Shown one piece after another: positions 1 to 7,300 of a DNA stretch of 17,546 nucleotides. The position numbers were made by a program, and so were the translations under genes. The notes beneath the pieces were generated by a model, which saw only the letters and a program-made list of their open reading frames with translations, was not told the origin of the DNA and ran no database searches. The DNA comes from Tabrizicola_A sp044377735. Its GTDB lineage: Bacteria > Pseudomonadota > Alphaproteobacteria > Rhodobacterales > Rhodobacteraceae. The DNA lies in the NCBI GenBank assembly GCA_044377735.1, contig JBILYK010000071.1, positions 1 to 17,546 of the forward strand, given 5' to 3'. Positions within the stretch are counted from its first letter, which is position 1. Every line of letters starts with the position of its first letter.

Positions 1-523
1 AACCTCAGGAAGCTCGCAAAGCTCCTCCCGACACCACCAATCCCCCGCCCAACGTGATCGACAGAAAGCGCGCCCAGTGAGCAGGTCAGATCATCGGAGC
101 TGACACTTAGAGTTTTTCAACAGAATACGCCCTTAGCTGGCCCTGAGCTATCTCACAAACCGCTACGTGTGACGGGTGTGATGGGTTTTCCGAGATGTTT
201 TAACACTCACCACGCATACACCCAGTCTTTCTGGGAACTATGTATCAAACCCATAGTGCCTCCTTCCATTCAAAGGAAAAGATTGCACTGTCAAAGTCCG
301 AGATCAAACACGTAGACCAAGATGTTGCAACAACCTCAGGCAGCAGTTTGTCGCAAAACTGAAATGGTGGCGTCATTCGCCCTTTACCCACGCGCGTTAG
401 TACAGCCCGAAGCGCGGTTGAACCGTGGGGCTTTAGGGGTTTTCAGCACCCAAAGATTGCGCGTGGCAACTCAGGGCCGAGGGCTAATGGCTTGGCTCGA
501 TGCATGTAAGGGGAAGACAGCCT
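1..523. other. Left flank without a convincing complete gene
   Basis: I see no complete gene here. A short open frame enters from the left edge and stops at the TGA at 78-80; it encodes a Pro-rich tail ending in IDRKRAQ and could be the last codons of a gene lying outside the window, but 25 residues cannot be assigned. At about 110-131 the string GAGTTTTTCAACAGAAT resembles the ends of some DDE-transposon families, which would fit an insertion-sequence scar, but no partner repeat is visible. A 69-codon open frame at 322-531 shows no recognisable domain and overlaps the acyltransferase start, so I do not call it. The only regulatory-looking stretch is the Pho-box-like array at 359-387, annotated separately. 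Confidence 0.5.
359..387 (+). promoter_or_regulatory. Candidate PhoB (Pho box-like) site upstream of the acyltransferase
   Basis: Three 7-base half-sites sit in an exact 11-base register: CTGAAAT (359-365), GCGTCAT (370-376) and CCTTTAC (381-387). Against the PhoB half-site CTGTCAY they match about 5, 5 and 4 of 7 positions. The stretch also resembles the site before phnC: both share GGT, then GCGTCA, then CCTT at identical spacing. It lies about 140 bases before the start codon, far enough to leave a 5' leader. The call is inferred from pattern and is weaker than the phnM site. Confidence 0.35.
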
Positions 524-1417
524 ATGCTTGATCAGGTCATCGAGATGGCACCTGCGACAGAGCTGGACCTCAGCTATTCGCATCCCAGCCAACCGCGTTT
601 TCGGCGCAACCTGATCCGGATGGTCGAGCGCCTTTCGGGCCAGCCGAAGCTGCGGTCGCTTTACACTGGTTGGGCAACCTCGCCCAAAGCCCGCCATGAA
701 CCGGTATTCGAGGCCGCGATGCGGCTTTTGAACCTGCGCCTTGAAGTGCATCATGAACACCGTCTGGACAACGTGCCGCGAGAGGGTGGACTTTTGCTGG
801 TTGCCAATCACCCTTTTGGCATCGTTGACGGTCTCAGTCTGGGGCAGTTCGGCATGGCCCTGCGGGGCAATGTCGCGATCATGACCAACAGCCTGTTGTG
901 CCGGGTGCCCGAGGTGGAACCTTACCTGCTGCCGGTTGATTTCTCTGGCACGAATGAAGCGCGGCGCCTGACCGGGGAAACCCGTCGTCGCGCGGCAGAC
1001 CTTTTGCTGGCGGGCAAAGTGGTTGCGATTTTTCCGGCCGGGGGCATTGCCACAGCTAACCGCCCCATCAAGGGAGCTGCGGTCGATGCCGCGTGGCACC
1101 CCTTCGTCGGGCGGCTTGCTGCCCTGCCGGGCGTGACCACCCTACCTTTGCATTTCCAAGGCCAGAACTCGCGGCTGTTTCAGATTGCCAGTCATTCCTC
1201 CTATCCCTTGCGCCTTGCACTGATTTTTCATGAAACCCGGCGGCGGATGGGGAAGTCTGTGCATCTGACCGTGGGTCAGCCGATTGCCAGTGAGGAGTTG
1301 CGCAAACTGGATCGGTCTTGTGTGGCGGAAACCCTGCGTCGGCGGTGCATGGCATTGGCTGAAAGCGCGACCGTTGATCCGGATGAGGTGTTTATCTGGC
1401 CGCCCCATCTGCGGTGA
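524..1417 (+). CDS. PlsC-type lysophospholipid/ornithine-lipid acyltransferase family protein
   Basis: A 297-residue predicted 1-acylglycerol-3-phosphate or lyso-ornithine-lipid O-acyltransferase, expected at the inner face of the membrane, moving an acyl chain from acyl-ACP or acyl-CoA to a lysolipid. The catalytic motif is seen as NHPFGIVDG (N95-H96, D102), followed by the block FPAGGIAT (170-177) in place of the usual FPEG of PlsC; the FPAGG variant is typical of the OlsA/hemolysin-like branch. I chose the ATG at 524 because AAGGGGA lies about 9 bases upstream; an in-frame ATG at 500 would add eight residues but lacks such a site. It is codirectional with phnC, with 111 bases between that carry a Pho-box-like array. 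The family is clear; the lipid substrate is not. Phosphate-starved alphaproteobacteria swap phospholipids for amino lipids, so a link to the phosphonate genes is plausible but inferred. Confidence 0.8.
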   Translation: MLDQVIEMAPATELDLSYSHPSQPRFRRNLIRMVERLSGQPKLRSLYTGWATSPKARHEPVFEAAMRLLNLRLEVHHEHRLDNVPREGGLLLVANHPFGIVDGLSLGQFGMALRGNVAIMTNSLLCRVPEVEPYLLPVDFSGTNEARRLTGETRRRAADLLLAGKVVAIFPAGGIATANRPIKGAAVDAAWHPFVGRLAALPGVTTLPLHFQGQNSRLFQIASHSSYPLRLALIFHETRRRMGKSVHLTVGQPIASEELRKLDRSCVAETLRRRCMALAESATVDPDEVFIWPPHLR

Positions 1418-1441
1418 TCGGTGACTGCTAGGCAGGTGGTT

Positions 1442-1481
1442 GCGTCACGGAACCTTCATATGGCCGCTAAGTCCCTGTCAT
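1442..1481 (+). promoter_or_regulatory. Candidate Pho box array upstream of phnC
   Basis: Half-sites in 11-base register: GCGTCAC (1442-1448), CCTTCAT (1453-1459), a weak CCGCTAA (1464-1470), and a perfect CTGTCAT (1475-1481). The first pair matches the PhoB direct-repeat consensus at about 10 of 14 positions. The array ends 47 bases before the phnC start codon, a suitable place for an activator overlapping the -35 region. PhoB control of phn transport operons is well established in other bacteria; here it is inferred from sequence. Confidence 0.5.
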
Positions 1482-1528
1482 GAATCACCGATATCCCCGC
1501 CGCAACCAAGGTTGCAAAGGGTCGTCCC

Positions 1529-2347
1529 ATGTTGGAAGTCAAAGCGGTTACGCGGATGTTCGGCCCCAAGGCCGCAGTGGACCGCGCCAGCTTTAGTGTC
1601 GACCGTCCGGCGTTTGTGGGCATCATTGGCCGCTCTGGTGCGGGGAAGTCGACCTTTCTGCGCATGATGAACCGGCTCACGGATGCAACGTCAGGCGAGA
1701 TCCTTGTGGATGGCCGCAACGTGCTGGCGCTTCAGGGGGCCGAGGCGCGGGCGTGGCAAAGCCAATGCGCGATGATCTTTCAGCAGTTCAATCTGGTGCC
1801 ACGTATGGATGTTGCGTCAAACGTGCTGCACGGCATCCTGAACCGTCGGGGCACGCTGCAGACCATGTTCAACATTTGGCCCCGCGCCGACATCTTGAAA
1901 GCGCTGGAGATTCTTGACCGTCTGGGCATTGCCGAGCAGGCCCCGAAACGGGCCGAGGCACTTTCGGGTGGTCAGCAGCAGCGCGTCGCGATTGCGCGCG
2001 CCTTGATGCAGGACCCCAAGATCATTCTGGCTGATGAGCCGATTGCCAGCCTTGATCCGATGAACGCCCAAATCGTCATGGACACGCTGAAAAAGATCAA
2101 CGTTGAAGATGGCCGCATGGTCATTGCCAACCTGCACACGCTGGACACCGCGCGGCGATATTGCGACCGGGTGATCGGCATGCGCGATGGGCGCATCGTG
2201 TTCGACGGCACACCGGACCAGCTTTCGACTGGTGTTGCCCGTGACATTTACGGGGCCGATGCCTCGTTCAACGAGGCTGCAACCTCAACCGCCATTCCGA
2301 CCGACACATCTGCGGATGCGGCCTATGCCGCGCAGATGTTGGCCTGA
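1529..2347 (+). CDS. phnC: Phosphonate ABC transporter ATP-binding protein PhnC
   Basis: The 272-residue ATPase that powers phosphonate import through PhnE. Visible in order: Walker A GRSGAGKST (34-42), Q-loop FQQFN (84-88), ABC signature LSGGQQQR (145-152), Walker B IILADE (165-170) with catalytic Glu170, and the switch His203 in NLHTLD. The region around 106-120 (RRGTLQTMFNIWP) is the helical-subdomain stretch typical of PhnC, which separates it from PhnK and PhnL. The last 30 residues are Ala/Thr-rich and look like a loose tail. The ATG at 1529 follows an AAGG at about 8-11 bases upstream. It opens the transport operon phnC-phnD1-phnD2-phnE1-phnE2, with a Pho-box-like array before it. I am confident of the family and role; which phosphonates are carried cannot be read from the ATPase. 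Confidence 0.95.
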   Translation: MLEVKAVTRMFGPKAAVDRASFSVDRPAFVGIIGRSGAGKSTFLRMMNRLTDATSGEILVDGRNVLALQGAEARAWQSQCAMIFQQFNLVPRMDVASNVLHGILNRRGTLQTMFNIWPRADILKALEILDRLGIAEQAPKRAEALSGGQQQRVAIARALMQDPKIILADEPIASLDPMNAQIVMDTLKKINVEDGRMVIANLHTLDTARRYCDRVIGMRDGRIVFDGTPDQLSTGVARDIYGADASFNEAATSTAIPTDTSADAAYAAQMLA

Positions 2348-2410
2348 CCCGACTTCCCCGGCCCAAAGCCCAGGATCGGGCGCGGGCCATAACCACTCAT
2401 GGAGAATACC

Positions 2411-3310
2411 ATGCAAAAGCTGCTGATCGCCCTTGCCGCCACCACGGCGCTGACGGGAACCGCCATGGCGCAAGACGCCATCACTGAATTTAACATTGGC
2501 ATTCTGGGCGGCGAAAACGCCCAAGACCGTTTGGCCTCGACCGAGTGCTTGCGCGTCAAAACCGAAGAAATGCTGGGTGTTCCGGTCAAGCTGTTCACCC
2601 CCGCCGATTACGACGGTGTGATCCAGGGTCTTCTGGGTGGCACGCTGGACTTCGCTTGGCTCGGCGCTTCGGCCTATGCCAAAGTGTATCTGACCAACGC
2701 AGAAGCCGTTGACGTCATGCTGACCAAGCAGAACATTGATGACACCACCGGCTACTACGCCATCGGCTTTGCCAAGATCGACTCGGGCATCAACTCGATG
2801 GACGACGCCAAGGGCAAGACCTTTGCTTTCGCCGATCCGAACTCGACCTCGGGCTATCTGGTCCCCGGCGCCGAACTGACCGCCAAGTATGGCAAGCTGG
2901 AAGAGTATTTCTCGGAAGTGAAATTCTCGGGCGGCCACGAGCAGTCGATCGTTGGCGTTGCTAACGGGGACTTCGACGCAGGCGTATCGTGGGCCGATGG
3001 CTTGGGCAACTGGGAAGACGGTTACACCTCGGGCGCGTTCCGCAAGGCTGCAGATTCGGGCGTGGTTGACCTGACAACTATGAAAGAAATCTGGCGCTCG
3101 GCTCTGATCCCCGAAGGCCCGATGGTCGTTCGCCGCGCCCTGCCGCAGGACGTCAAAGACAAGATGTACGCCATGCTCGACACCATGTGGGCCGATGACG
3201 CGGAATGCGCCTACAACGTTGCGGCTGGCGAGGCAAAGGACTTCGTGGCGATCAAGCATGATGACTACCTTGGCATCATCGCAGCACGTCAGCTGCAAGA
3301 AGGCCAGTAA
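2411..3310 (+). CDS. phnD: Phosphonate ABC transporter periplasmic binding protein PhnD (copy 1)
   Basis: A 299-residue periplasmic solute-binding protein that delivers phosphonates to PhnE. A signal peptide is clear: MQKLL start, hydrophobic core, and cleavage after AMA before QDA (about residue 20). The ligand-phosphonate motif STSGYL (145-150) and the GGH block with His176 correspond to the Ser/Thr and His that hold the phosphonate group in E. coli PhnD. VSWADGL (192-198) and LIPEGPM (232-238) line the region expected to select the organic part of the ligand. An ATG 12 bases upstream is in frame, but GGAG at 2402-2405 sits 6 bases before 2411, so I place the start here. It is about 78% identical by hand count to the next gene, of exactly the same length. 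A strong hairpin follows the stop codon. Confidence 0.93.
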   Translation: MQKLLIALAATTALTGTAMAQDAITEFNIGILGGENAQDRLASTECLRVKTEEMLGVPVKLFTPADYDGVIQGLLGGTLDFAWLGASAYAKVYLTNAEAVDVMLTKQNIDDTTGYYAIGFAKIDSGINSMDDAKGKTFAFADPNSTSGYLVPGAELTAKYGKLEEYFSEVKFSGGHEQSIVGVANGDFDAGVSWADGLGNWEDGYTSGAFRKAADSGVVDLTTMKEIWRSALIPEGPMVVRRALPQDVKDKMYAMLDTMWADDAECAYNVAAGEAKDFVAIKHDDYLGIIAARQLQEGQ

Positions 3311-3366
3311 GGCCAGCTTCTAGGCCTTACACCCTGCCGGACCCCGCTTTTCCTTGGGGTCCGGCA
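3307..3366 (+). terminator. Paired intercistronic hairpins after phnD copy 1
   Basis: Two stem-loops follow the stop codon. The first pairs GTAAGGCC (3307-3314) with GGCCTTAC (3323-3330). The second pairs TGCCGGACCCC (3335-3345) with GGGGTCCGGCA (3356-3366), an 11-bp stem with a 10-base loop. No run of T follows, so it is more likely an mRNA-stabilising or partial-attenuation structure that raises binding-protein output relative to downstream genes than a full stop. The same pair recurs after phnD copy 2. Confidence 0.6.
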
Positions 3367-3486
3367 AGGTCCTGCTTTGTGCTGCTCTGACTTTGCCTGT
3401 CTCCTCAAGTCCTGCGCCGCCGAGGTACGGGCATGCCAGATCTCGCATTTGCGAACGTCACACCCCACAAAAACAAGGGAAACCTG

Positions 3487-4386
3487 ATGAAAAAGCTGCT
3501 GACAGCAACCGCATTGACCGCGTTGATGGCGTCGACCGCTATGGCGCAAGATGCGATAACGGAATTCAACATCGGCATTCTGGGCGGTGAAAACGCCCAA
3601 GACCGCATGAACAGCCTTGAGTGCTTCCGCGCCAAGGTTGAGGCCGAAATCGGCGTACCCACCAAGCTGTTCACCCCCGCCGACTATGACGGCGTGATTC
3701 AGGGTCTGTTGGGCGGTTCGTTGGACTTTGGCTTTCTGGGCGCGTCTGCCTATGCCAAGACCTATCTGACCGACCCCGAAGCCGTGGATGTGATGCTGTC
3801 GCAGCAGAATGCCGATGGCTCGCTGGGCTATTACGCCGTTGGTTTTGCCCGCACCGACAGCGGCATCACCTCGATGGAAGATGCCAAGGGCAAGGTGTTT
3901 GCCTTTGCCGACCCGAACTCGACCTCGGGCTATCTGGTTCCCGGTGCCGAACTGACCGCCAAGTATGGCAAGCTGGAAGAGTATTTCAGCGAAGTCAAAA
4001 TGTCGGGCGGCCACGAACAGTCGATCGTCGGCGTTGCCAATGGCGACTTTGACGCAGCCGTGTCCTGGGCTGTGGTCTTGGGCAACTGGGAAGACGGTTA
4101 TGACGCCGGTGCGTTCCGCAAAGCCGCTGATGCCGGTCTGGTTGACATGTCCACCCTGACCGAAATCTGGCGCTCGACCATCATCCCCGAAGGTCCGATG
4201 GTGGTGCGCCGTGCCCTGCCGCAGGACGTCAAAGACAAGATGTATGCGATGATCGACACCCTGTGGCAGACCGATCCGACCTGTGCCTATGCGCTGGCGG
4301 CTGGCGAGGCCATGGACTTTGTTCCGGTTGCGCATGAGGCCTATCTGGGCATCATCGCCGCGCGTCAGCTGCAAGAAGGCCAGTAA
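3487..4386 (+). CDS. phnD: Phosphonate ABC transporter periplasmic binding protein PhnD (copy 2)
   Basis: A second 299-residue PhnD paralogue in tandem. The signal peptide (MKKLL start, cleavage after AMA before QDA) differs from copy 1 at about nine of 21 positions, while the mature proteins are mostly conserved. STSGYL, the GGH block and LIPEGPM-like IIPEGPM are kept. Near residue 196 the pocket-side loop reads WAVVL here but WADGL in copy 1, so an acidic residue is replaced by Val; this may change ligand choice. The ATG at 3487 is chosen because AAGGGA lies 6 bases upstream and the signal peptide starts there; the frame stays open 18 codons further up without signal-like sequence. A 42-base stretch (3946-3987) is identical to 2870-2911 in copy 1, suggesting fairly recent duplication or gene conversion. 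Confidence 0.93.
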   Translation: MKKLLTATALTALMASTAMAQDAITEFNIGILGGENAQDRMNSLECFRAKVEAEIGVPTKLFTPADYDGVIQGLLGGSLDFGFLGASAYAKTYLTDPEAVDVMLSQQNADGSLGYYAVGFARTDSGITSMEDAKGKVFAFADPNSTSGYLVPGAELTAKYGKLEEYFSEVKMSGGHEQSIVGVANGDFDAAVSWAVVLGNWEDGYDAGAFRKAADAGLVDMSTLTEIWRSTIIPEGPMVVRRALPQDVKDKMYAMIDTLWQTDPTCAYALAAGEAMDFVPVAHEAYLGIIAARQLQEGQ

Positions 4387-4447
4387 GGCCCGGCTTTAGA
4401 CCTTACAGCAGGCCGGACCCTGCTTCTCCCCAGGGTCCGGCCGTTTT
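4383..4447 (+). terminator. Paired hairpins and short T-run after phnD copy 2
   Basis: GTAAGG (4383-4388) pairs with CCTTAC (4401-4406). A second, perfect 12-bp stem pairs GGCCGGACCCTG (4411-4422) with CAGGGTCCGGCC (4431-4442) around an 8-base loop and is followed by GTTTT. This resembles a weak intrinsic terminator; since phnE1 starts 27 bases later on the same strand, partial read-through and transcript stabilisation are more likely than termination. It is the duplicate of the structure after copy 1. Confidence 0.65.
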
Positions 4448-4473
4448 CCCATCTCATTGTCTAAGGCTTGCAC

Positions 4474-5352
4474 ATGGTCGATATCGCCTTTGGTCCCGAA
4501 CCCGGACCCCGCCCCGATCTGAAGGACCCGCGTGAAGCCTATCTTGAGATGGTCCGTCGCAAACGCATGTATGGCGGGATCATCATGGTGCTGTTCGCGG
4601 CCTTCATGGCTTCGGGCTGGATGCTGGCGGATGAGCGCAACGCAGGCGGGTTCTGGGACGGGCTGCATCAGGTGTTCGATTTTCCGTCGGAAGTTCTGTC
4701 CGAAGCCTGGATTAAGCTTGCCAATCTGCCCGGCATCTTTATCGAACATGTTCCCGCGCTGATCGAGACGCTGAACATCGCCGCCGTGGCGACGCTGATC
4801 GGTGCACTGGCCGCAATGGCGCTGTCATTGCTTGCGACGCGCGGACTGGCCCGTTGGCCCCGCATGATCCCGGTGTTTCGCCGTTCCATGGACGCATTGC
4901 GCGCCATTCCCGAAATCGTCATCGCGCTTGTGCTGATCTACGTCTTGGGTGGCGGCCCAGTGCCAGCCGTCATCGCCATTGCACTGCATACCGGCGGCGC
5001 TTTGGGAAAGCTGTTTTCCGAAGTGGCCGAAAACGCCGACCTAAAGCCCGTCGAGGGCCTTGCCTCGGTGGGCGCGACATGGGGTCAGCGCATGTGGCTG
5101 GGCGTGATCCCGCAGGTGGCACCAAATTGGCTGTCCTATGCGCTGTTGCGCTTTGAAATCAATGTTCGTGCCAGCGCCATTTTGGGCTTTGTCGGTGAGG
5201 GCGGCATTGGCCATGACCTCAAGCTTGCCATGCAATGGGGTCAAGGTCGCTATGACAAAGTGGTTGCGATCTTCCTTTTGCTGTTCCTCGCCATCGTGAT
5301 CATTGACCGGATCTCTGACCATTTCCGCCACAAGTTGGTGAAGGGGCACTAA
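4474..5352 (+). CDS. phnE: Phosphonate ABC transporter permease PhnE (first subunit)
   Basis: A 292-residue inner-membrane permease. Hydrophobic segments are visible at about 33-50, 99-122, 147-171 and 263-278, with others between. The cytoplasmic loop that docks on PhnC is seen at 183-214, from EVAENAD to GVIPQ, in the place of the EAA motif of binding-protein-dependent permeases. The ATG at 4474 has AAGG at 4463-4466; a TTG two codons upstream is less likely. The N-terminus carries about 30 charged residues before the first membrane segment. It lies 3 bases before the second phnE, and the two probably form a heterodimeric channel used with both binding proteins. Confidence 0.93.
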   Translation: MVDIAFGPEPGPRPDLKDPREAYLEMVRRKRMYGGIIMVLFAAFMASGWMLADERNAGGFWDGLHQVFDFPSEVLSEAWIKLANLPGIFIEHVPALIETLNIAAVATLIGALAAMALSLLATRGLARWPRMIPVFRRSMDALRAIPEIVIALVLIYVLGGGPVPAVIAIALHTGGALGKLFSEVAENADLKPVEGLASVGATWGQRMWLGVIPQVAPNWLSYALLRFEINVRASAILGFVGEGGIGHDLKLAMQWGQGRYDKVVAIFLLLFLAIVIIDRISDHFRHKLVKGH

Positions 5353-5355
5353 GCC

Positions 5356-6681
5356 ATGACCATGACCACCCCCGCCCCTTCGCTGGCCGAGATCGTCACC
5401 CGCCGCTTTGATCGCAAACGCCAGTTTGCCTTTGCTATCCCAACGGCAATCATCGTGTATCTGGTTTATGCCGCCATCAGTTTTGACTTGGCTGGCCTTG
5501 CCCAGCGCGCGCGGTTTGACAACGCCGCGATCCTCTTATCCGACTTCTGGTCGCACAAGACCCATGTCACACGTGACAACCGCAGCGGCGCAGTCGAGAT
5601 TGCGATTGAGGGCGAAACCAAAGGCACTTACCCGGAGGGCATGATGCCCGAGTGGGTCAGCGTGGCAGGCAATGTCACCACCATCAATCTCGGCACCGGT
5701 CACGTCGTGACCTATGACGACGCGGGCGCGCGGTTTGTTGTGCCGGGCTATGGCACCATCGACATCCGCTCGGAGGGTGGAAAGCCGGTGATGACGGCGC
5801 CCGAGCCCATCCCCGATTGGATCAGCGTCTCGGCCAACAAGGTCTCGGTGACCACGGACGCGGGCCGCTTCAACTATTCTCGCTCCAAGGTGGAGACCTT
5901 CCGCTATCAGGCCGGATGGGAATTGTGGTTCTTCACGCTCGACAGCCCGTTTTATGGCAAAAGCTTTGCTGAACTGGGCGCGTTGGCGCTGTGGGGTGAG
6001 CGGGTGGCGCCCGATCGCAGCAATCTCGGCTACATGGTGGCCGAGTTCTGGACCAACAAGATGTGGCGTCATGGCGACGTGGTCTGGGCGATTTTCGAGA
6101 CAATCTTGATGGCCTTTCTGGGCACAATGACAGCCGCTATTGTGGCCTTGCCCTTGGGCTTTGTTGCGGCGCGCAACTTTAATCCGCTCGGACCCCTGCG
6201 CTTTGCCGCACGTCGCGCGTTCGACTTCATCCGCGGCGTGGACGGGTTGATCTGGACCGTGATCCTAAGCCGTGCGTTTGGTCCCGGCCCCATGACCGGG
6301 GCCATCGCGATTGCGATTACGGACGTCGGTTCGTTCGGCAAGATGTTTTCGGAGGCATTGGAAAACATCGATGAAACGCAGGTGGAGGGCATCCAGTCTA
6401 CCGGGGCCAACAGCCTGCAACGGGCCCGCTTTGGGGTCATTCCGCAGATCATGCCCGTGCTGCTGGCGCAGGTGCTATACTATCTGGAATCCAACACGCG
6501 CAGCGCGACGGTCATTGGCGCGATTGTGGGCGGCGGCATTGGTCTTTTGCTGACTCAAGCGATCAGTACCCAAAAAGATTGGGAAGAGGTCGCCTATTAC
6601 ATGGTGCTGATCGTGTTGATGGTGATGCTGATGGACAGCCTGTCCGGATGGCTGCGCCGCAAGCTGATCAAGGGGTCCTGA
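5356..6681 (+). CDS. phnE: Phosphonate ABC transporter permease PhnE (long second subunit)
   Basis: A 441-residue PhnE, about 150-180 residues longer than the usual 260-290. A first membrane segment at about 24-44 is followed by a polar, beta-rich stretch (about 50-200) that should lie in the periplasm, then the permease core from about 240 on with membrane segments near 245-272, 296-322 and 413-427. The EAA-like loop is at 333-364, from EALENID to GVIPQ. The inserted domain contains two related units beginning P-[ED]-W-[VI]-S-V at 98-103 and 153-158, a spacing of 55 residues. The ATG at 5356 follows AAGGGG (5341-5346) by 9 bases. Long PhnE proteins of this type occur in Rhodobacteraceae; the role of the extra domain is unknown to me, with docking of the binding protein a reasonable guess. 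Confidence 0.92.
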   Translation: MTMTTPAPSLAEIVTRRFDRKRQFAFAIPTAIIVYLVYAAISFDLAGLAQRARFDNAAILLSDFWSHKTHVTRDNRSGAVEIAIEGETKGTYPEGMMPEWVSVAGNVTTINLGTGHVVTYDDAGARFVVPGYGTIDIRSEGGKPVMTAPEPIPDWISVSANKVSVTTDAGRFNYSRSKVETFRYQAGWELWFFTLDSPFYGKSFAELGALALWGERVAPDRSNLGYMVAEFWTNKMWRHGDVVWAIFETILMAFLGTMTAAIVALPLGFVAARNFNPLGPLRFAARRAFDFIRGVDGLIWTVILSRAFGPGPMTGAIAIAITDVGSFGKMFSEALENIDETQVEGIQSTGANSLQRARFGVIPQIMPVLLAQVLYYLESNTRSATVIGAIVGGGIGLLLTQAISTQKDWEEVAYYMVLIVLMVMLMDSLSGWLRRKLIKGS

Positions 6682-6682
6682 G

Positions 6683-7300
6683 ATGGAAAAGCTATCGCCT
6701 GTCGCCCCCGTGATCCACAGCGGCTGTGAGATCGTCAACAGTCAGTTCGGCGCATGGTGCGAGGTGGGCACACTGTCGCGCGTCATCAACTCGACCTTCG
6801 AAGATTATGCCTATTGTGACCGCATGGCTGACATCGCAAATACAACAGTCGGCAAGTTTTCCAACATCGCGGCGATGACCCGGATCGGGCCAACCGACCA
6901 TCCCTTTGCAAATGCAGCCCAGCATCATTTCCTGTATCGTTCCAGCTATTACTGGGATGATGTGGCGGATGATCCGACGTTCTTTGCCGCCCGCGCCGCG
7001 CGCCGCACCACGCTGGGCGCGGATTGCTGGATTGGCCATGGCGCGATCATCAAGCCCGAAGTGACAATAGGCGTTGGTGCAATCGTCGCTTCAGGCGCGG
7101 TGGTGACCAAGGATGTTGGGCCCTTCATGATGGTCGCGGGCTGCCCTGCCAAGCCCCTGCGCGCGCGGTTCGCCCCCAACATCATCGACCGCCTGCTGGT
7201 GCTGTCGTGGTGGGACTGGGATCACACCCGCCTGCGCGCGGCGCTGATGGACTTCAGGGCGCTCAATGCTGAGGCGTTTCTGGAAAAATACAACGCCTAA
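6683..7300 (+). CDS. Hexapeptide-repeat acyltransferase of phosphonate clusters
   Basis: A 205-residue left-handed beta-helix transferase. Hexapeptide repeats [LIV]-G-x-x-x-x are seen near the N-terminus and again around residues 112-145 (LGADCWIGHG, then VTIGVGAIVASGAVVTKDV in part), followed by the VAGCPAKPLR motif that ends catalytic domains of the chloramphenicol/xenobiotic acetyltransferase type. It fits the phosphonate-associated hexapeptide transferase family (the TIGR03308 type). The start lies one base after the phnE2 stop, with AAGGGG 7 bases upstream, so it is translated with the transporter. Likely role: acetylation of an aminophosphonate or other imported substrate, in the manner of PhnO, which has no homologue here; this is inference. 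Its stop codon overlaps the GNAT gene on the other strand. Confidence 0.85.
   Translation: MEKLSPVAPVIHSGCEIVNSQFGAWCEVGTLSRVINSTFEDYAYCDRMADIANTTVGKFSNIAAMTRIGPTDHPFANAAQHHFLYRSSYYWDDVADDPTFFAARAARRTTLGADCWIGHGAIIKPEVTIGVGAIVASGAVVTKDVGPFMMVAGCPAKPLRARFAPNIIDRLLVLSWWDWDHTRLRAALMDFRALNAEAFLEKYNA

Larger units (their letters stand above)
2411..4442 (+). repeat. Tandem duplication: two phnD-plus-hairpin units
   Basis: Unit 1 is 2411-3366 and unit 2 is 3487-4442. Each contains a 300-codon phnD ending with the codons for QLQEGQ, the same bases CAGTAAGG across the stop, and then two stem-loops with the shared core GCCGGACCC. The duplicated unit therefore includes the 3' structure, not just the coding sequence. 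The spacer between units (3367-3486) has no equivalent after unit 2. Confidence 0.8.

Noticed and set aside
322..531. A 69-codon open frame before the acyltransferase
   Set aside because: No recognisable motif, no ribosome binding site seen, and it overlaps the better supported gene.
2285..4374. Two long open frames on the - strand opposite the phnD genes (337 and 361 codons)
   Set aside because: They are antisense shadows caused by GC-rich codon use; they resemble each other only because the two phnD genes are paralogues, and they show no known domain.
5536..6072. A 178-codon - strand open frame inside phnE2
   Set aside because: Antisense to a clear permease gene, with low-complexity His/Arg/Ala composition and no domain.
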